From Lepidostoma basale (Eukaryota; Arthropoda; Insecta; Trichoptera; Lepidostomatidae): 64,000 nt of DNA. Position 1 is the first letter of the stretch, and each line of letters starts with the position of its first letter. The DNA lies in NCBI GenBank assembly GCA_022606425.2, contig JAHDVF020001348.1, forward strand, positions 117,001 through 181,000. The letters are read 5' to 3'. Made by a program: the position numbers and the translations under genes. Positions 1-13,100 of the stretch are shown in pieces. The notes under the pieces are model-generated. The model saw only the letters and a program-made list of their open reading frames with translations, had not been told where the DNA came from and did not search any database.

Positions 1-328
1 GCGTACAATCCGCCTTGCGTCTCGGAACACACTGACGTTTGACTACCAAACCGGACGCAACCAATCAGATTCCAAGAAAGGCCACCATACTAACACATTA
101 GCAATAGGTATTTTTTGTGAATCAACTATACCTGTCCCAGAATCTTCTATCATGGACGACCTTCAAATTTTAATTAATTTCGTTATGCCATGTTTTCCGA
201 AATCTATTCACATCCTCATAAACTATCATAATAATTATTTATTTATCCATACGTTACATATTTGCTTGTCTATTATTTAAGTAATATCAGGGGTATTATC
301 ACTAACGCAAACTTCTACTGTCTTCCAG

Positions 329-460
329 GGAGCTACCGCCTTCAACTTGGCTCACACCTACGGAGAACCACGCATCATGAGCAGTTTCGCCTTTGAGCAC
401 ATAGATCAAGGACCACCCCAAGATGGAAATGGCAACATCATTTCACCTTTGATAAATAAT
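329..460 (+). CDS. alpha-amylase, internal exon (partial gene)
   Basis: This exon encodes 44 residues of an animal-type alpha-amylase, the secreted endo-1,4-glucanase that digests starch. It starts after a TCTTCCAG acceptor and ends at the donor AAT|GTAAAT. The residues GATAFNLAHTYGEPRIMSSF, followed closely by DQGPP and DGNGNI, are the family's strand-and-loop region after the third catalytic acid. The catalytic residues themselves lie upstream and outside the window. Its length is an exact codon multiple (phase 0) and it joins in frame to the exon at 881. Bases 1-110 may hold older coding sequence, but I found no convincing donor there. Confidence 0.9.
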
Positions 461-631
461 GTAAATAAATTTTAATTTAAATATTAATCATGTAGTAAAC
501 ATACTTAATTTTTTAATGATGACCATTCAGACTATAAAAAATTCAACTTTACATGTAGCAAAGGAATTCTCATCCTAGTGTAACATGTATTATATGTATA
601 TCTGGGTTTATAATTTACGAAAAATGTCTTT

Positions 632-765
632 CAATATGGAACACATACGAAACATTTGGGGTTATTACTAACAAAACCGTCTTGCAATATGGAACACTTC
701 CAAATATCTGGGCTAATAACTAACAAAACCATCTTGCAATACGGAACACTTACGAAACATTTGGG
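632..765. repeat. tandem repeat in amylase intron
   Basis: About two and a half imperfect copies of a unit of roughly 60 bases. Each contains TGGAACAC, then CATTTGGG or ATCTGGG, then ACTAACAAAACC and CTTGCAATA. The copies lie wholly inside the intron between the first two visible amylase exons. Confidence 0.7.
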
Positions 766-805
766 TAAATGGATAGATATTAACGTCACATTCTATCTAA
801 TTTGA

Positions 806-1465
<660 letters not shown>

Positions 1466-1474
1466 TTTAAATAA

Positions 1475-1702
<228 letters not shown>

Positions 1703-2076
1703 TAAGTTCGGATGCCATCACAGCCCAGGGAAAACGTATATTCGGTGGACCAGGAATTAAACTATTAGTTTATATTCAAATTTATTAAAAATTAAAATAA
1801 TAAAATGTCAGAGAGAGTCACAAACGATAAAGTACTGAAATGGTCAAGACCATAAGGCGCATGAAACTGAAATATTAGTACTTCAGGTACAATATGAGAA
1901 ACGATAAATACGATTGTCCAAGGTATTTCCCCCATCCTGCATTTTATCTCCTCCCTCCCTCCTGTCCCTCCTGCGGTGCATTATTTATTTTTAATTCTTA
2001 TATGTTATTTATGTATCAATTGTGTATTTTCTTTTACTGGTATATTGCTATGTGTGTACGGCGGGACATCGAGGGA

Positions 2077-2550
2077 GAGAAGCGTAGCTTAAATGTGGTC
2101 TGGGCCCCCCTTATTATTATTATTATTATTTCACGTAAGTCCCGCATGGGGGCGGGCCTAGGGAGTGCACGAGGAAAGCTGACGAAGCCCTCTATGGCTC
2201 GGCCATATAAACCAAATATCCAAGGTAAAATTAATGGAAAACGAAGTGTTAGGAGAAGAAGAAAATCCTGGCTAAAAAACCTTTGAGGGCGGTTCAGTTC
2301 AAGGGTAGAAATAGTGATGTTGCTGTCCAACCTCCGATAAGTACCGTGCGCTAGCTTAAATGTGGTCTGGGTCCCCCTTGGTTGCAAATATACATATATT
2401 TTTGTTTAACGTAAGTCCCGCATAGACGGGGGACAGGCCTAGGGAGTGCATGAGTGAAGCTGACGAAAGGCGCCGCTGCGGCTATAACAGCTTCAGGTAA
2501 GCGGAGGGAGCCCTCTATGGCTCGGCCATATGTCCAACCTCCGATAGAAG
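2077..2550 (+). repeat. tandemly duplicated dispersed repeat
   Basis: Two copies about 270 bases apart share CTTAAATGTGGTCTGGG, GTAAGTCCCGCAT, GGCCTAGGGAGTGCA, CCCTCTATGGCTCGGCCATA and a closing CCAACCTCCGATA. Only the second copy keeps the middle block around GCCGCTGCGGCTATAACAGC. A (TTA)n run lies at 2113-2131. It has no coding capacity. Confidence 0.65.
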
Positions 2551-2700
2551 AGGAACAACAAGAATAAGAAGAATATTAAGAAAACTTATATATTATCTTC
2601 TTTTATGTTAAATAATTGAACGAATGAAAGTTTCTAGAAGTTTTATTATATTATATTTTATGGCAATGGCATGTTTTTCTCCTTCATATTAACTATTATT

Positions 2701-2970
2701 TCTAGAATCAATTGTATCTCAATAGAGTCGAAGATGCAAATTGGAAACAAAATATGGTTGAATATGGTTGTATTACATAAAGCGTGCGTTTAACCCAACT
2801 AATGACAGGTCATAAGTCCTGTTAAAACCTCGATCAACCATATTCTGTTTCCAATTTGCATATTCGTCTCTATTGAGATACAATTGATTCTTAAATTGAT
2901 AGCCCACAATGGGTGAAATCCAGTTGTTCGTCTACAAGTATTTGTATACATTCAAAATGTTGTAAAAAAC
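2701..2970. mobile_element. foldback MITE, family M1
   Basis: Inverted arms of about 60 bases begin AATCAATTGTATCTCAATAG and end at 2831-2895 with the complement. The centre contains CAACTAATGACAGGTCATAA. Related copies lie at 26085-26245 and 57478-57720. There is no open reading frame, so it is a non-autonomous DNA element of unassigned superfamily. Confidence 0.7.
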
Positions 2971-3169
2971 TATTATTTCTGTTCACATTGAGGAATGTTA
3001 TACAATTCTAATTCTACTGGTTTAAATCATTGTTATTAGTCTATAAAAAACGAATAATCCTATAAGTATATTAAGAAGCCTTTCAGGAATATTTGTTTTA
3101 GTGTCAAATGATATTTAATTTTGTTTGTGGTGCAAATGTTAACTTTATAATGTTCTTTTTTTGTTCTAG

Positions 3170-3250
3170 TTTGGCCTCCTGTAAACGAAGAAAATAACAA
3201 ACAGCGCCTACTTTGGACTTAAAACAGTGTAAATAAAATAAAGGTTTTTT
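3170..3250 (+). CDS. candidate alpha-amylase terminal exon A
   Basis: It follows an acceptor with a T-rich tract ending TTGTTCTAG. Joined in phase 0 to the exon ending at 1672, it adds FGLL and a TAA stop at 3182-3184, followed by a short untranslated region. The poly(A) signal is at 3232. It shares TCCTGTAAACGAA and a downstream CTTTGGAC with the second candidate at 4866, so the two look like an old duplication of the last exon. The call rests on splice sites and on the need for a stop; the residues are too few to prove homology. Confidence 0.45.
3232..3237 (+). terminator. poly(A) signal, amylase candidate exon A
   Basis: AATAAA, overlapping a second copy, lies about 50 bases after the candidate stop codon. 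Confidence 0.5.
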
Positions 3251-3257
3251 TTTTTAA

Positions 3258-3314
3258 ATAAAAATATTTTGGTAATCCATTGTTTTAGCGGATTACCAAA
3301 ATATTTTTATTTAA
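3258..3314. repeat. perfect hairpin
   Basis: Arms of 23 bases contain AATATTTTGGTAATCC and its complement around an 11-base loop. It adjoins the 3' end of candidate exon A. Confidence 0.75.
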
Positions 3315-3329
3315 AAAAAACCGATGTTG

Positions 3330-3480
3330 GCATCATCAGGTGTTACGATGTCAATAGCAAAATAAAATTACCTAATTATTATTTTAGAAAAAATTGTTTC
3401 ATTGCAGTTTATCTTCTAGTTCCAACCGGTTTCAGCAGTTCAGGCTCATGGTAATGAGCTGTCGAAACCGGTCCGAATTA
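3330..3480. mobile_element. Penelope-like terminal fragment (CCGGTTTC subfamily)
   Basis: Short inverted arms carry AACCGGTTTCAGCAG and CTGTCGAAACCGGTC around GAGCC/GGCTC. The arrangement matches other inverted copies in the window (30535, 36818, 54650). Confidence 0.45.
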
Positions 3481-3944
3481 TAAAAAATATGAGTATAATT
3501 GAATATTTACTATCAAGAAATTTCAATAACCAAGTTTTAACGAACCACAGAAGAGATGGGTTAACAATGTAACCTCAAGAGCTAGTTAGCCTTTGAGTAG
3601 TGACGTGGTTAGTTTAGGTCATTAATGTGACGTCTCACAGACGAGATACAGTGATGTGACGACTCACAGACGGTCTGTAATAGTAATTATTATTTAATAT
3701 AATTTCAATATGAAAACATGTACAGATGATTATTATAATTATGAACACTATTTAGTAACAAGATGAATAAAAAAATACAACAAAATATGCCCATAATCAA
3801 CATTTATTATGCATTTTTTAAAGCCATATGAAATAACAGTCTTACAATTGAGGCTTTTCTTATATACTATTTGTTATTTAGAAACTTTTTTACTAAAAAA
3901 TTTAATAAAATATCTTCTTCACTTTCGATATACTCAGGAGTCTG

Positions 3945-4760
3945 TTATTTCAGGCGGGTCCTCTTGAGATGCTGAACTCCAGCTTTCTCTCCATCGTTTC
4001 GGGAGTCTTCCTGGTCGGCGTTGTCCGTTTGGCGTTCATGTTGATGCCAGTATCGCCGTCTTTGACGTCCCCATCTGACCACATCTTCGACCTCGCAGAT
4101 TTCTGGGATTGCTGTATTCCTAACTCGATCACGTAGGGTCTTGCCAGCTATAGCGCGGAGCGTTTTCATCTCGGTTGTCCTGAGCATGCTCTTTGTCTTG
4201 ACAGTGTCTGCCCTCGATTCAATGCCATATGTGAGGATTGGTCGCACACAGGTCTTATAAATGCGTACCTTGCTGTCAGTCCTCATGTCCTTGTTTCTCC
4301 ATATGACATTTTTCAGGCAGCCTGCAACCGCTGCAGCCTTATCTACCTGTGACCTTGCTTCTCTGGAGAGGTCATTAGAGCTGGTTACTTCGCTTCCTAG
4401 ATATCTGAATTGGTCTACCTGTTCAATTTTTCTTGGCGTACGAGATTTCGCATCTTAGTTGGTTTCTAGAGAATGTCATACACTTCGTTTTTGAGATGGA
4501 TATGATCATGTTGTATTTAGAGCAGGATTCATCAAAGTTTGAGAGCATTGCTTGTAAGTCGTTTTCATTTTCGGCCACGATTGTGGCATCGTCTGCATAG
4601 CAAAGCATTCCAATTACTTCATTACCCAGAGTGTACCCTAAATTGAGAGATGCAACCTCTGCAATGATGTTGTCCATGATGCAGTTAAGAGAAATGGGCT
4701 TAAGCTATTGCTATCGCCTTGTCTGATGCCAATGGATGTTTTTATGGCTTTAGTGAATTT
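3945..4760 (-). mobile_element. non-LTR retrotransposon, RTE-like family RTE-B, truncated
   Basis: On the minus strand decayed frames encode the reverse transcriptase palm with CYADDATIVAENENDLQAML. Then come the thumb and C-terminal residues KVRIYKTCVRPILTYGIE, RTTEMKTLRAIAGKTLRDRV and EVEDVVRWGRQRRRYW. The order matches RTE-type elements of insects. It is 5'-truncated and frameshifted. Sister copies lie at 15960, 33670, 34540 and 47090. Confidence 0.8.
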
Positions 4761-4857
4761 CCCATATAATAAAATATATTTATACCAAATAAACTAATTT
4801 TAACAAATATATATCAGTCTGAAATTTAAGTATTATATTTTATTTTTTGCATTCCAG

Positions 4858-4980
4858 TCACGCAGTCCTGTAAACGAAAAGAACTCCATGCAGCATCTTT
4901 GGACATAGAATAATGTTACTTCGAACACAGTATGAATTTAAAAAAATTAAAAATAATGTTTGAGTTTGTGAATAAAATAA
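4858..4980 (+). CDS. candidate alpha-amylase terminal exon B
   Basis: Acceptors ATTCCAG and CGCAG lie 8 bases apart. Using the second, in phase 0 from 1672, the tail reads SCKRKELHAASLDIE and stops at 4911-4913. Using the first it reads SRSPVNEKNSMQHLWT. A poly(A) signal sits at 4971. The block TCCTGTAAACGAA is shared with candidate A. Whether A, B or both are used cannot be decided from the sequence. Confidence 0.4.
4971..4976 (+). terminator. poly(A) signal, amylase candidate exon B
   Basis: AATAAA lies 58 bases after the TAA of the longer reading of candidate exon B. Confidence 0.45.
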
Positions 4981-4984
4981 AACA

Positions 4985-5705
4985 ATTTTTGATAAAAAAA
5001 AACGTTTTTTTTTATTTATTTCCGTTGTCATTAAAATAAATTAACAATTCTTTGCTACTTAATTACAAAAAAAATGCATCTTTTTTTACAAGACACAAAT
5101 AAAACATTTGTTATATTAAAACATCATTGCACGGTCAATGTCTTTGATAAGGGTAATATCATATTATGTGGTTAATTTGATATCTAAAAGTCCATGGAGG
5201 TTGCATTTATAGCAAATTAAATGTGTAACTTATTAACCCATAAACTCGGTGAATTCACAACTTCATGCTATCAGTTTATAAATGAATTTATTTTAATTAT
5301 AAAACCAATTGCTGATTTTTTTTTTACTTTTAAAGACATAAATTTGCAATCGTAAACTTGGTTATTGTAAAAAATAACAACCTGTGAAAAGTCTTAAAAC
5401 CCATAAACAAAATACAGCATTGAACTAATCACAATTGCATATTCTTTCAAAACATTGTCATAATTTAATGGTTTATCCAATTATTCAGATTTCTGCATAT
5501 CTTTATTTGATTAGGCACTCATTAATTAGGAAAATTAAGAGAAAAGAAATACCTAATTTGTTTCAAATTTATAAAATAATTATTGTAGTCAATGTCTGTA
5601 TTAAAAAACAAACCTCCATGACAGTAGAACTTTAACAATATCAAAATAATATTTTTAAGAGAACATTAAATTAAAGGCACACTAACAGTTCTAATAAATT
5701 CCACT
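4985..5705. other. AT-rich spacer
   Basis: I see no coding signal, inverted repeat or recognisable element in this stretch between the amylase gene and the retrotransposon at 5708. Confidence 0.5.
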
Positions 5706-5707
5706 AC

Positions 5708-6640
5708 AGTCTTCAAATCAAATCAGTTTATTAACTCAAAAGACATTACAAACAGGAAAATGTTTAAGGCATCTATTGAGTACAGGTAAAATATTATAAA
5801 AATACAACATAATACCAGGAACGCATTAGAGATGGTTCGACATTAGGAAGATAAGATAAAGTCAAAAGTATTTGTCTCCTGAACGTACCTTCACTAATAT
5901 GAAAGTCGTCGATCTCCGAGGAGACCGTGTTCAGCAAACTAATTAGACATAACAAATTAAAAACATTTAGGCGACTCATTTGGACACAAAACGGTGTAAC
6001 AAAGATAAAACAATGACAGGAAACCAAAAAATCGTTCATAGCAGAAGGAACCCAAATATGTCGACGTCAGTGAGGCAGTACTCTTTCCAGAATTCGTCAT
6101 ATATTTTTTATGAACACTGCCTCACTGACACTGAAAATGCCCAAAACCGGTTAGATTCAACGTCCGAATTGCTCTTCCTACTGGCATCACCAAAGGCAGG
6201 TTGGTTCTGCGTGACGGAGCAAAGAACAATTGATGTCGGCGCTGTCGCAGGTTATTATCAGGAACAAAAAGACCTATTTGCTCCAGAACAAAGGGGTTTT
6301 CAATAAAGCCTCGAATCAGCTTGAAAAAATGTGTTGCCATTAATTCTCCCTCCTCAGTTCGAGGTAGTATACCAGCATACATCAGCATACCCAAGAGAAA
6401 TGCCATTGGATAGACCCAAGGATATACATACCCCGTACTCTCTCATGTAGAGGGCTCTCAAGAATTTCTTTTGAACTCTCTCCAACATGAAAGAATACTG
6501 AGCCTCATGAGGACTCCATATCACGGCACCTCCCTCAAGCCTGCTTCTGACTGGGTTATAAAGAGTTCTTAGGACCCGGGTGTCTCTGAAAACCCTTACA
6601 GTTCGAAGAACAAAACCCGGCATCTTCAACGTCACATACC
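5708..6640 (-). mobile_element. Jockey-like non-LTR retrotransposon, 5'-truncated
   Basis: Three overlapping minus-strand frames encode the end of the reverse transcriptase ORF. The first reads TLYNPVRSRLEGGAVIWSPH and LERVQKKFLRALY. Next comes FFKLIRGFIENPFVLEQIGL, then RRTNLPLVMPVGRAI, and finally FHISEGTFRRQILLTLSYLP. The 3' end carries a (TTTGA)n-type tail, seen here as CAAATCAAATCAG on the plus strand. Frameshifts make it inactive. It lies between the convergent amylase and FBXL4 genes. Confidence 0.8.
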
Positions 6641-6654
6641 TTCTCGATCAGAAT

Positions 6655-6890
6655 TATCCCAAGATCTCCTCTTCATCACTGTTTGATCTTCACCCAATTA
6701 TTTTAATTGATTTTTTAACTATTTTGTTCACGACATTCATATCCACTCTGCATGCTCTTCTTATATTTGCGTTTGACACCATCACTACACATTCTTGTCC
6801 AGCAAGGGATTTCATTTATACCGCATTAAATCCACTTTCATCCATTTGCCAGTTCCATGCTTCGTTTCAATACATAAGTTTCAATTGTGA
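6655..6890 (-). mobile_element. LINE-A fragment, decayed
   Basis: Traces match the plus-strand text of the well-preserved copy at 59658: CCGCATTAAATCCACTTTCA, then TTTGCCAGTTCCATGCTTCG, then CAATACATAAG. No frame survives. Confidence 0.55.
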
Positions 6891-6972
6891 CATATTATGT
6901 TCAATCATAACAGATATAAAAAATTTGATAATAAAATATAATCTACAGTGAAAAAAAATGTATTATATAATT

Positions 6973-6978
6973 TTTATT
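6973..6978 (-). terminator. poly(A) signal of FBXL4
   Basis: AATAAA on the minus strand, 146 bases beyond the FBXL4 stop codon. It is the first good signal downstream. Confidence 0.55.
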
Positions 6979-7123
6979 TAAAAATGTTAAAAATAATTTC
7001 ACACGAGGAAGAACGCATTGGCACAATGCATTTAATATAGTAAAAATAATATCATATTGGAAGGATATTTATAATTATCGTTGGCTTAGAATATTACAAT
7101 ATAATAGTCTTCTTGGGGTTGAT

Positions 7124-7198
7124 CTAATCTGGTGACACCTCGGATGAAAATGTCCTTTTGATGGACACATTTGGATACATCTCACGCCAAACTGTCAC
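7124..7198 (-). CDS. FBXL4: FBXL4 exon 13 (terminal)
   Basis: It follows a TATTTCAG acceptor and encodes VTVWREMYPNVSIKRTFSSE plus VSPD and a TAG stop. It is phase 0 from exon 12 and matches the LNASFPKVFIKKSF-like end of vertebrate FBXL4. Confidence 0.93.
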   Translation of the reverse strand: MTVWREMYPNVSIKRTFSSEVSPD

Positions 7199-10100
7199 CT
7201 GAAATATATTATTCAAATTTATTCTTTCTATATTCGTCATTACTTTGTGTTGTGAATTCACATTTGAATAACTTTTTGAAAACTTTTTTCTGTAAAAAAA
7301 TGTGTTTTGAAAATAACTTTTCAAAAAGTTATTCAAATGAATTTTATTCACTTATATACTACATTAGCATTGAACTTGAAGAACTGATTAACCAGGAAAC
7401 AGTAGTGAGATTCTGTAAGTCTCAACGCCTACGGTGGGCTGGCCATGTGGAAAGAATGCCAGAGGGTAGAACACCACAAATTATATCCAGATGGGTGCCC
7501 CGCGAAAAGAGACCAAGAAGCAGACCGAGGAAAAGATGGGCGGATTGCGTGGAACAAGTCTTGCGTGGAACAAGATTGAGAGAAAATGGAAGGAGCTGGG
7601 GAATGGAGAGAAATGGCCAGAGACAGAAGTCAGTGGAGAACCATTGTGGAGGAGGCCAAGTCCCACACCGGGATGTAGCGCCGAGAAATGAATGAATGAA
7701 TGAATGAAATATACTACATTAAATTCTTCTTCTCTGGTTTCAGTCCTGGGATTGGTATTAAATTAAACAATGACAAAACTTTGCAGGATTTGCTGCACAT
7801 CGTCATGAAGAGGAATGTTGAGGGTGGGTGCGATGTGGGAAGACCCCAGATGTCCTGGGTGGAAAACCAGCAATTCAGAGAGTGGGGGAGTTGTTCCGGC
7901 TAGTACAAGACAGAGGCCTACGCCAGTTTGATAGCTAATGTCTGGGGGACCTAACATGCCACTTTAAGAAGAATATACTAAAAAGAGTACCGCCCTCATA
8001 AGCAAAAACTTAGCTAACGGGAAAAAATCTGAAATTTAATAAAGTATGAGGTAACTGGATATCCGGAGGGTAGAAGGATTGGAAGAACTACGCTGAGGTG
8101 GTAGGATGATGTGAAGAAAGATGCGGCACTTATTTTAGAAATTGTAAATTGGAAGATGGCGACTGAAGACAGGAGGAGTTGGAGGCAAAAGTTGAAGGAG
8201 GCCTATATATCTGAACATTGTATTGCTGAACTTGCGGCAATCCACACTTCGATCAGCAAACTCCTCAGCAATAGGCAGATTAGTTGAGCCAAAGCGCAAC
8301 CCCCGGACAATTTTCGGAGATCGGGCTTTCGTAGACGCAAGTCCATCCGCCTGGATTATGCTTCCACAGATTTTAAATCTCACCTAAAAAAATCCACCTT
8401 TTCAAAATATCGCATAAAATGTAAACAACGGTTATCTGATTTCTGGTGTCAGATGCAGCTCTCATGACTAAAAACATTGTCAAAGCACCCTTGAGGTGAG
8501 CTATTCACGAAAACGGCGCTATACAAATTAGCCTAATTATTATCAATATTATTATTAAGGCTTGATATGGGCTGTATCACCATTGAAGAAGTAGAAAAGG
8601 CAACAGTTATTATCCATGGCTTTTCCATCTGATCATTGAGGAGAATGAGGGACATTTACTTGAGGGTTCACTTACTATCTACATGCATGCAAGTACTGAG
8701 GAAGAGATTGTGCCACAACAAGGTATTAAAGTGTTAAAACGTACATGTTAGTGATCCACAGTGAATGAGTTAAGGAAACAATAAAAGTAAAATAAATAAC
8801 TATTACTACATTTGTATGAACTCACCTGGGATTCTGATATTTGGTCACAGAAACTGATATCCAGAAGTCTTAGATGTTTGCAGTTTAATAGTAAGCTGAA
8901 AAAATAAAGAATTCATCAGGTTATATTATAAACTATTAATTCCATAAATTCTACGGCCGACCTTCGTCGCTTTGACTGCCACACCGAAAGTCAGGGGTTC
9001 GTTTCCCGGCGATGGCGGCTTGATTGTCACACTGTCTTTGGTCTGGTGTAGAATTCACGTGACAATAAAATGGTGATAGATTAGCTACTTATCATATGTC
9101 ACGAGAATCAATATGATAGCTATACCCTTTAAATTGATTTGGCTTGCGCTGTAATGATGTAAAGAGCGATTCAACAAAATAATAATAATATAAAATTTAG
9201 ATACCACTTTATTTTAAAACGTTACTTTAATTTTTTATCCTTGCTGATGTTTATCTCAAGGATGATACTGTTTTTTTTTAATTTATTACTGTAGTTAGTA
9301 TTAATTATACATGTTATATTTTAGAAAATTTACTCTATAATTTAAATGTTACTGAGCTGAAGCAGTCAAGCTCTTTGATCCATGGGCTATCTAATGTTCA
9401 GACATCTGCCTTACAGCTGAGAAAATCGTGGAAAACCTGAGCTGGAACATTTTAGGTACATCTATGGGTAGAATTTGGAAAAAGTTTATTTAAAAAAGTG
9501 TAAATTTCTAAATATGTTTGTCGAATAAAGTATTGACTGTAGTAAGACCGAGGAGGACACGGGCATGACCAGATTAATCAAATTTCAAAAGGTCAATCAT
9601 GGTGGAAATCTGAACAATGGACTTGCATGTATAATTCATTGTATGAATGTGGTAGAATCTAGAAAGGTGTATCATGATAGAGTAGTGTGGCTGTGTTTTC
9701 TCTGCCTACCCTTCTAGAGAGACAGCGTGATGACGTTTTTTTTGTCGAAAATTTGCATTTTAAATAAGATAAAAATTAAATAAACACAAATGTCCGGATC
9801 GTCCAGCTGACGACAAGTGCACCATCTAAAATTATGTGTTTATGTGTTAAATTATTTTTCTTTGTTATTTTATTTCAGATAATTTGTTTTAGATTTATTA
9901 TGTAGACGTTGAACGATCCAAGTGTGCGCGGGAGGTGCCTTTTGGTGGCGATGAGGTTCGCAACCCATCACACCGCGTCTCTCGCGATAGCGAAAAGAGA
10001 AGGATGGAGTACCGCATCGATTAAAGTGTGGCAGTCCATTCTTTCTGCCTACCCTTTCGGGGAGACGGCGTGATGGTTAGTTAGTTAGTTAGTTAGTTAG

Positions 10101-13100
10101 TAAATTTGACATTCAGTAGAGCACTTGAACTCTGACAAAGTCTATTCTACTACAGTAGCACACGGATAATTGGAACCTGGTTAATTGGCAAAACTCTATA
10201 ATTGGCAGAAAAGTTCCAGTCCCACCATCCCCTTGGAGCACTAAAACCTCTTTAATTTGAAAAAAGAAACCTGTTTAATTGAACTCGACATTTTGGTCCT
10301 AAACCTCTGTAATTGGAGAGCACTGCCTTCTCGACCTCTGTAAATGGCCGGAGAGTACCTCTGTAATTGGAGAGCACTGCCTTCTTGACCTCTGTAAACT
10401 GACAACTCCTCAGTATTTGTTCTGTACTCATTGAAGGTGGTCCATTTTAGATCACAATAACAGCCTTGATTTGAGCTTGAAACTAAAACTAATCCAAGAG
10501 TTTGACGCCAGTAAATCTTGCGAAGAGTTGTTCAACATTTTTAGCGTGTGAAACAGGCCCATATAACTGATAATGTCAAGCCACAATAATTAAATGTATT
10601 GTTTGTATGTGTATGCACATATGTACAATTAAAATGTATTTATTAATTTTGTGTTGATTGTTTTATGCATCAATCCATGAATTGTTTTTATTGCTTTTCT
10701 GTTTATGTGGTTACAAAACCTGGTTAAAAAATCAAAGCACAATCTGGACCTGGATACATGAAAAACTGGATAATTGGAAAATCTGGTTAATTGACTATCG
10801 TAGGCCTGGTCCCTTAGAATGCCAATTATCCAGGTTACACTGTAAAACAATTTAATTTGTTGAAGAACCTATGTTAACTAGTAAACTGGTCTGAGAGAGT
10901 GGAAGTGGATAAAACTGAACATTTGCCAACAATTATGCAGAATCTACTGTTAGACGTTATACTGTATAGTTCCCTGATGATCTAGAAATAAGAGTTGGCT
11001 CTAGGAGTCGAATAATACCTGAGAGTAAAAATGTTTTTTTATGAATCAAAACTGTGAACTTACTATTCACAGATGTCGGCCGTGATAGCTCGAACCCCAA
11101 AGAGGTCAAGCTGCTGCAGGTTGGGACAGAGGTGAGCCAATGGGCGGAGGTCCCGGTCAGAAACTGCTCGAAGGGCCCCCAAGAACAGCTTGCGGAGCCC
11201 CGGACATCTACGAGCCAGCTCAGACACCCATTCACCAGAATTTCCAACCTGCAAACTGAAGAAAAATAATACAAATTACCAATTGCATTTGTTTACTTCA
11301 AGATCAATTTCCTTTCGTTATCTCACCCTAACCTAATCTACTAATATAACCTATCAATAATATCAAGTTAGTATGAGAACTACAAACTTACCACCATCCA
11401 AAGTCCACTTCTTGTAGCTTCGAACAGTCCTTCAGCGCCCAGACGCCGACAGATGTGAGGGAGTACGTTTTCCAGAGATCAATAGACAGGAGATCGTGGC
11501 AATACATTCCTATCTCGTAAGCTACTTCATCTATTGAAGATATGTAGCTGCATGAACCTACAAGTCATAGTTATTTTATGAATATAAATATATTTCTACA
11601 TAGGTATATGTAAGAAAAAACATATACAAATGTAACATTAAGTTTATCATTCTTAATTTTATTGCATTGTGACATGTTAAACATTAGACCCAGATAATTC
11701 TCACTTAATTAGTACAAATGAAGATGTCTGTTTTCTATGTTGACGTCCACTGCTGGACGTAGGCCTCCCCCATACTTCTCCACATATTCCTGTCTTGTGC
11801 CTTTCGCATCCAATCGCTAGCAATTCTTAGAATTTCATCGGACCATCGTGGGGGGTCTCCACTCCACCAACCTTCTGGTCCATCTACCGTCTACCAATCT
11901 GTCAACATATCCCGCAGATTACCATTTAAGCTTAGCTACCCTTTCAACGACATCTGTTACTCCCGACCTTCTATGTATTTTAGTATTTCTTATCCGGTCT
12001 GAGAGTCTTACATGTAGCATGGCTCTTTCATGTTTCCTCTGTGCTACGCGGAGTCTCCTTATGGTCGACTTGGTGAGGGTTAGCGTTTCTGCTCCATATG
12101 TCAGTACTGGAAGTACGCATTGATCATACACGCTTTGCTAAGGCTTTATCAAAAATGGTGCCTTAGCAAGGGGAGACATGTCATGTTATTCCCATAAAAT
12201 AAAACAGAACTTCTATAAAACAGATATTTTCAATTCTATTAATTATTTAATATGGAGTTTAATATCATTGTTCAAGAAACAATAATTAATTTTTGTTTTT
12301 ATAACAAAGAGATTATCTTATCAGGATATCTAATTTTTTCCTTTAAATACAAAAAGTTATCATAAAATAAAAATACAGAATAAATATAAAAAGATAAATA
12401 GCTATAATACATTTTTCACAAAATATTGTAAATGAATTCAGATGTTTCCAGAAAGAAGACAAAATAAATTAAAAGTGTCAAGAATTTTATTTAGGTTGAA
12501 ATAACAATTCAAGATTATTTTTTCAATTTTCAATTTCCAAAGTATGGAATGGAATTCCACAGTGTTAATGCCTTAACTTTTAATAAATTGTATAGATACC
12601 TAAATTTAAATGCTGCAGTCCAGGATTAGACCGGATGATAGCCAGAAGAGAGGATTTGTCAACAAGTGTCCTGTAGAGATCGAGGCGCGTGAGGTTGTTC
12701 AAGCAGGAGAGGAAGTTGAATCCTGACTTTATCCCCCCGCAGCTGCGAAGCGAAAGTTCTATAAAGACAAAAGTCTCACTATTAAAGGATAAATATCAAT
12801 CTATATAAAAACTGAGCATTTGCCACCATATAGAAATGTGGCGACTTATTTTGTTTGCAATTGGGCTTCATCGGTGGAATGAAATGAAAAAGTACTAACA
12901 AAGTTCATACAAATTCTACTAATCAGATTATTGTACAATCAATAAGTTAGCCGGTTCGCAAAGAATGGAAATAAATTAAACGTATTTTCTAGAAGTTTTA
13001 TTTTATTTTAACCCTTAGCCTGCGTGCGTATCGACGTATGATACGGCAACTCCCATATAAGAATTTGTACCGTTCACTGCGCGCGTATCGACGTATGATA

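Noticed and set aside
1..110. A further upstream amylase exon
   Set aside because: One frame reads NTLTFDYQTGR, faintly like the region before GATAF, but no donor and no wider match support it.
2034..2387. 117-codon minus-strand frame
   Set aside because: It lies across a tandem non-coding repeat with a poly-isoleucine run from (TTA)n; composition is not coding.
10076..10101. TTAG repeats as a telomere or interstitial telomeric repeat
   Set aside because: The insect telomere unit is TTAGG. Here the unit is TTAG, always attached to the LINE-A/SINE-B 3' stem, so it is a retroelement tail.
11064..11070. Premature stop in FBXL4 exon 11
   Set aside because: The TAG spans the donor ATA|GTAAGT and is removed by splicing; the joined codon is TAC.
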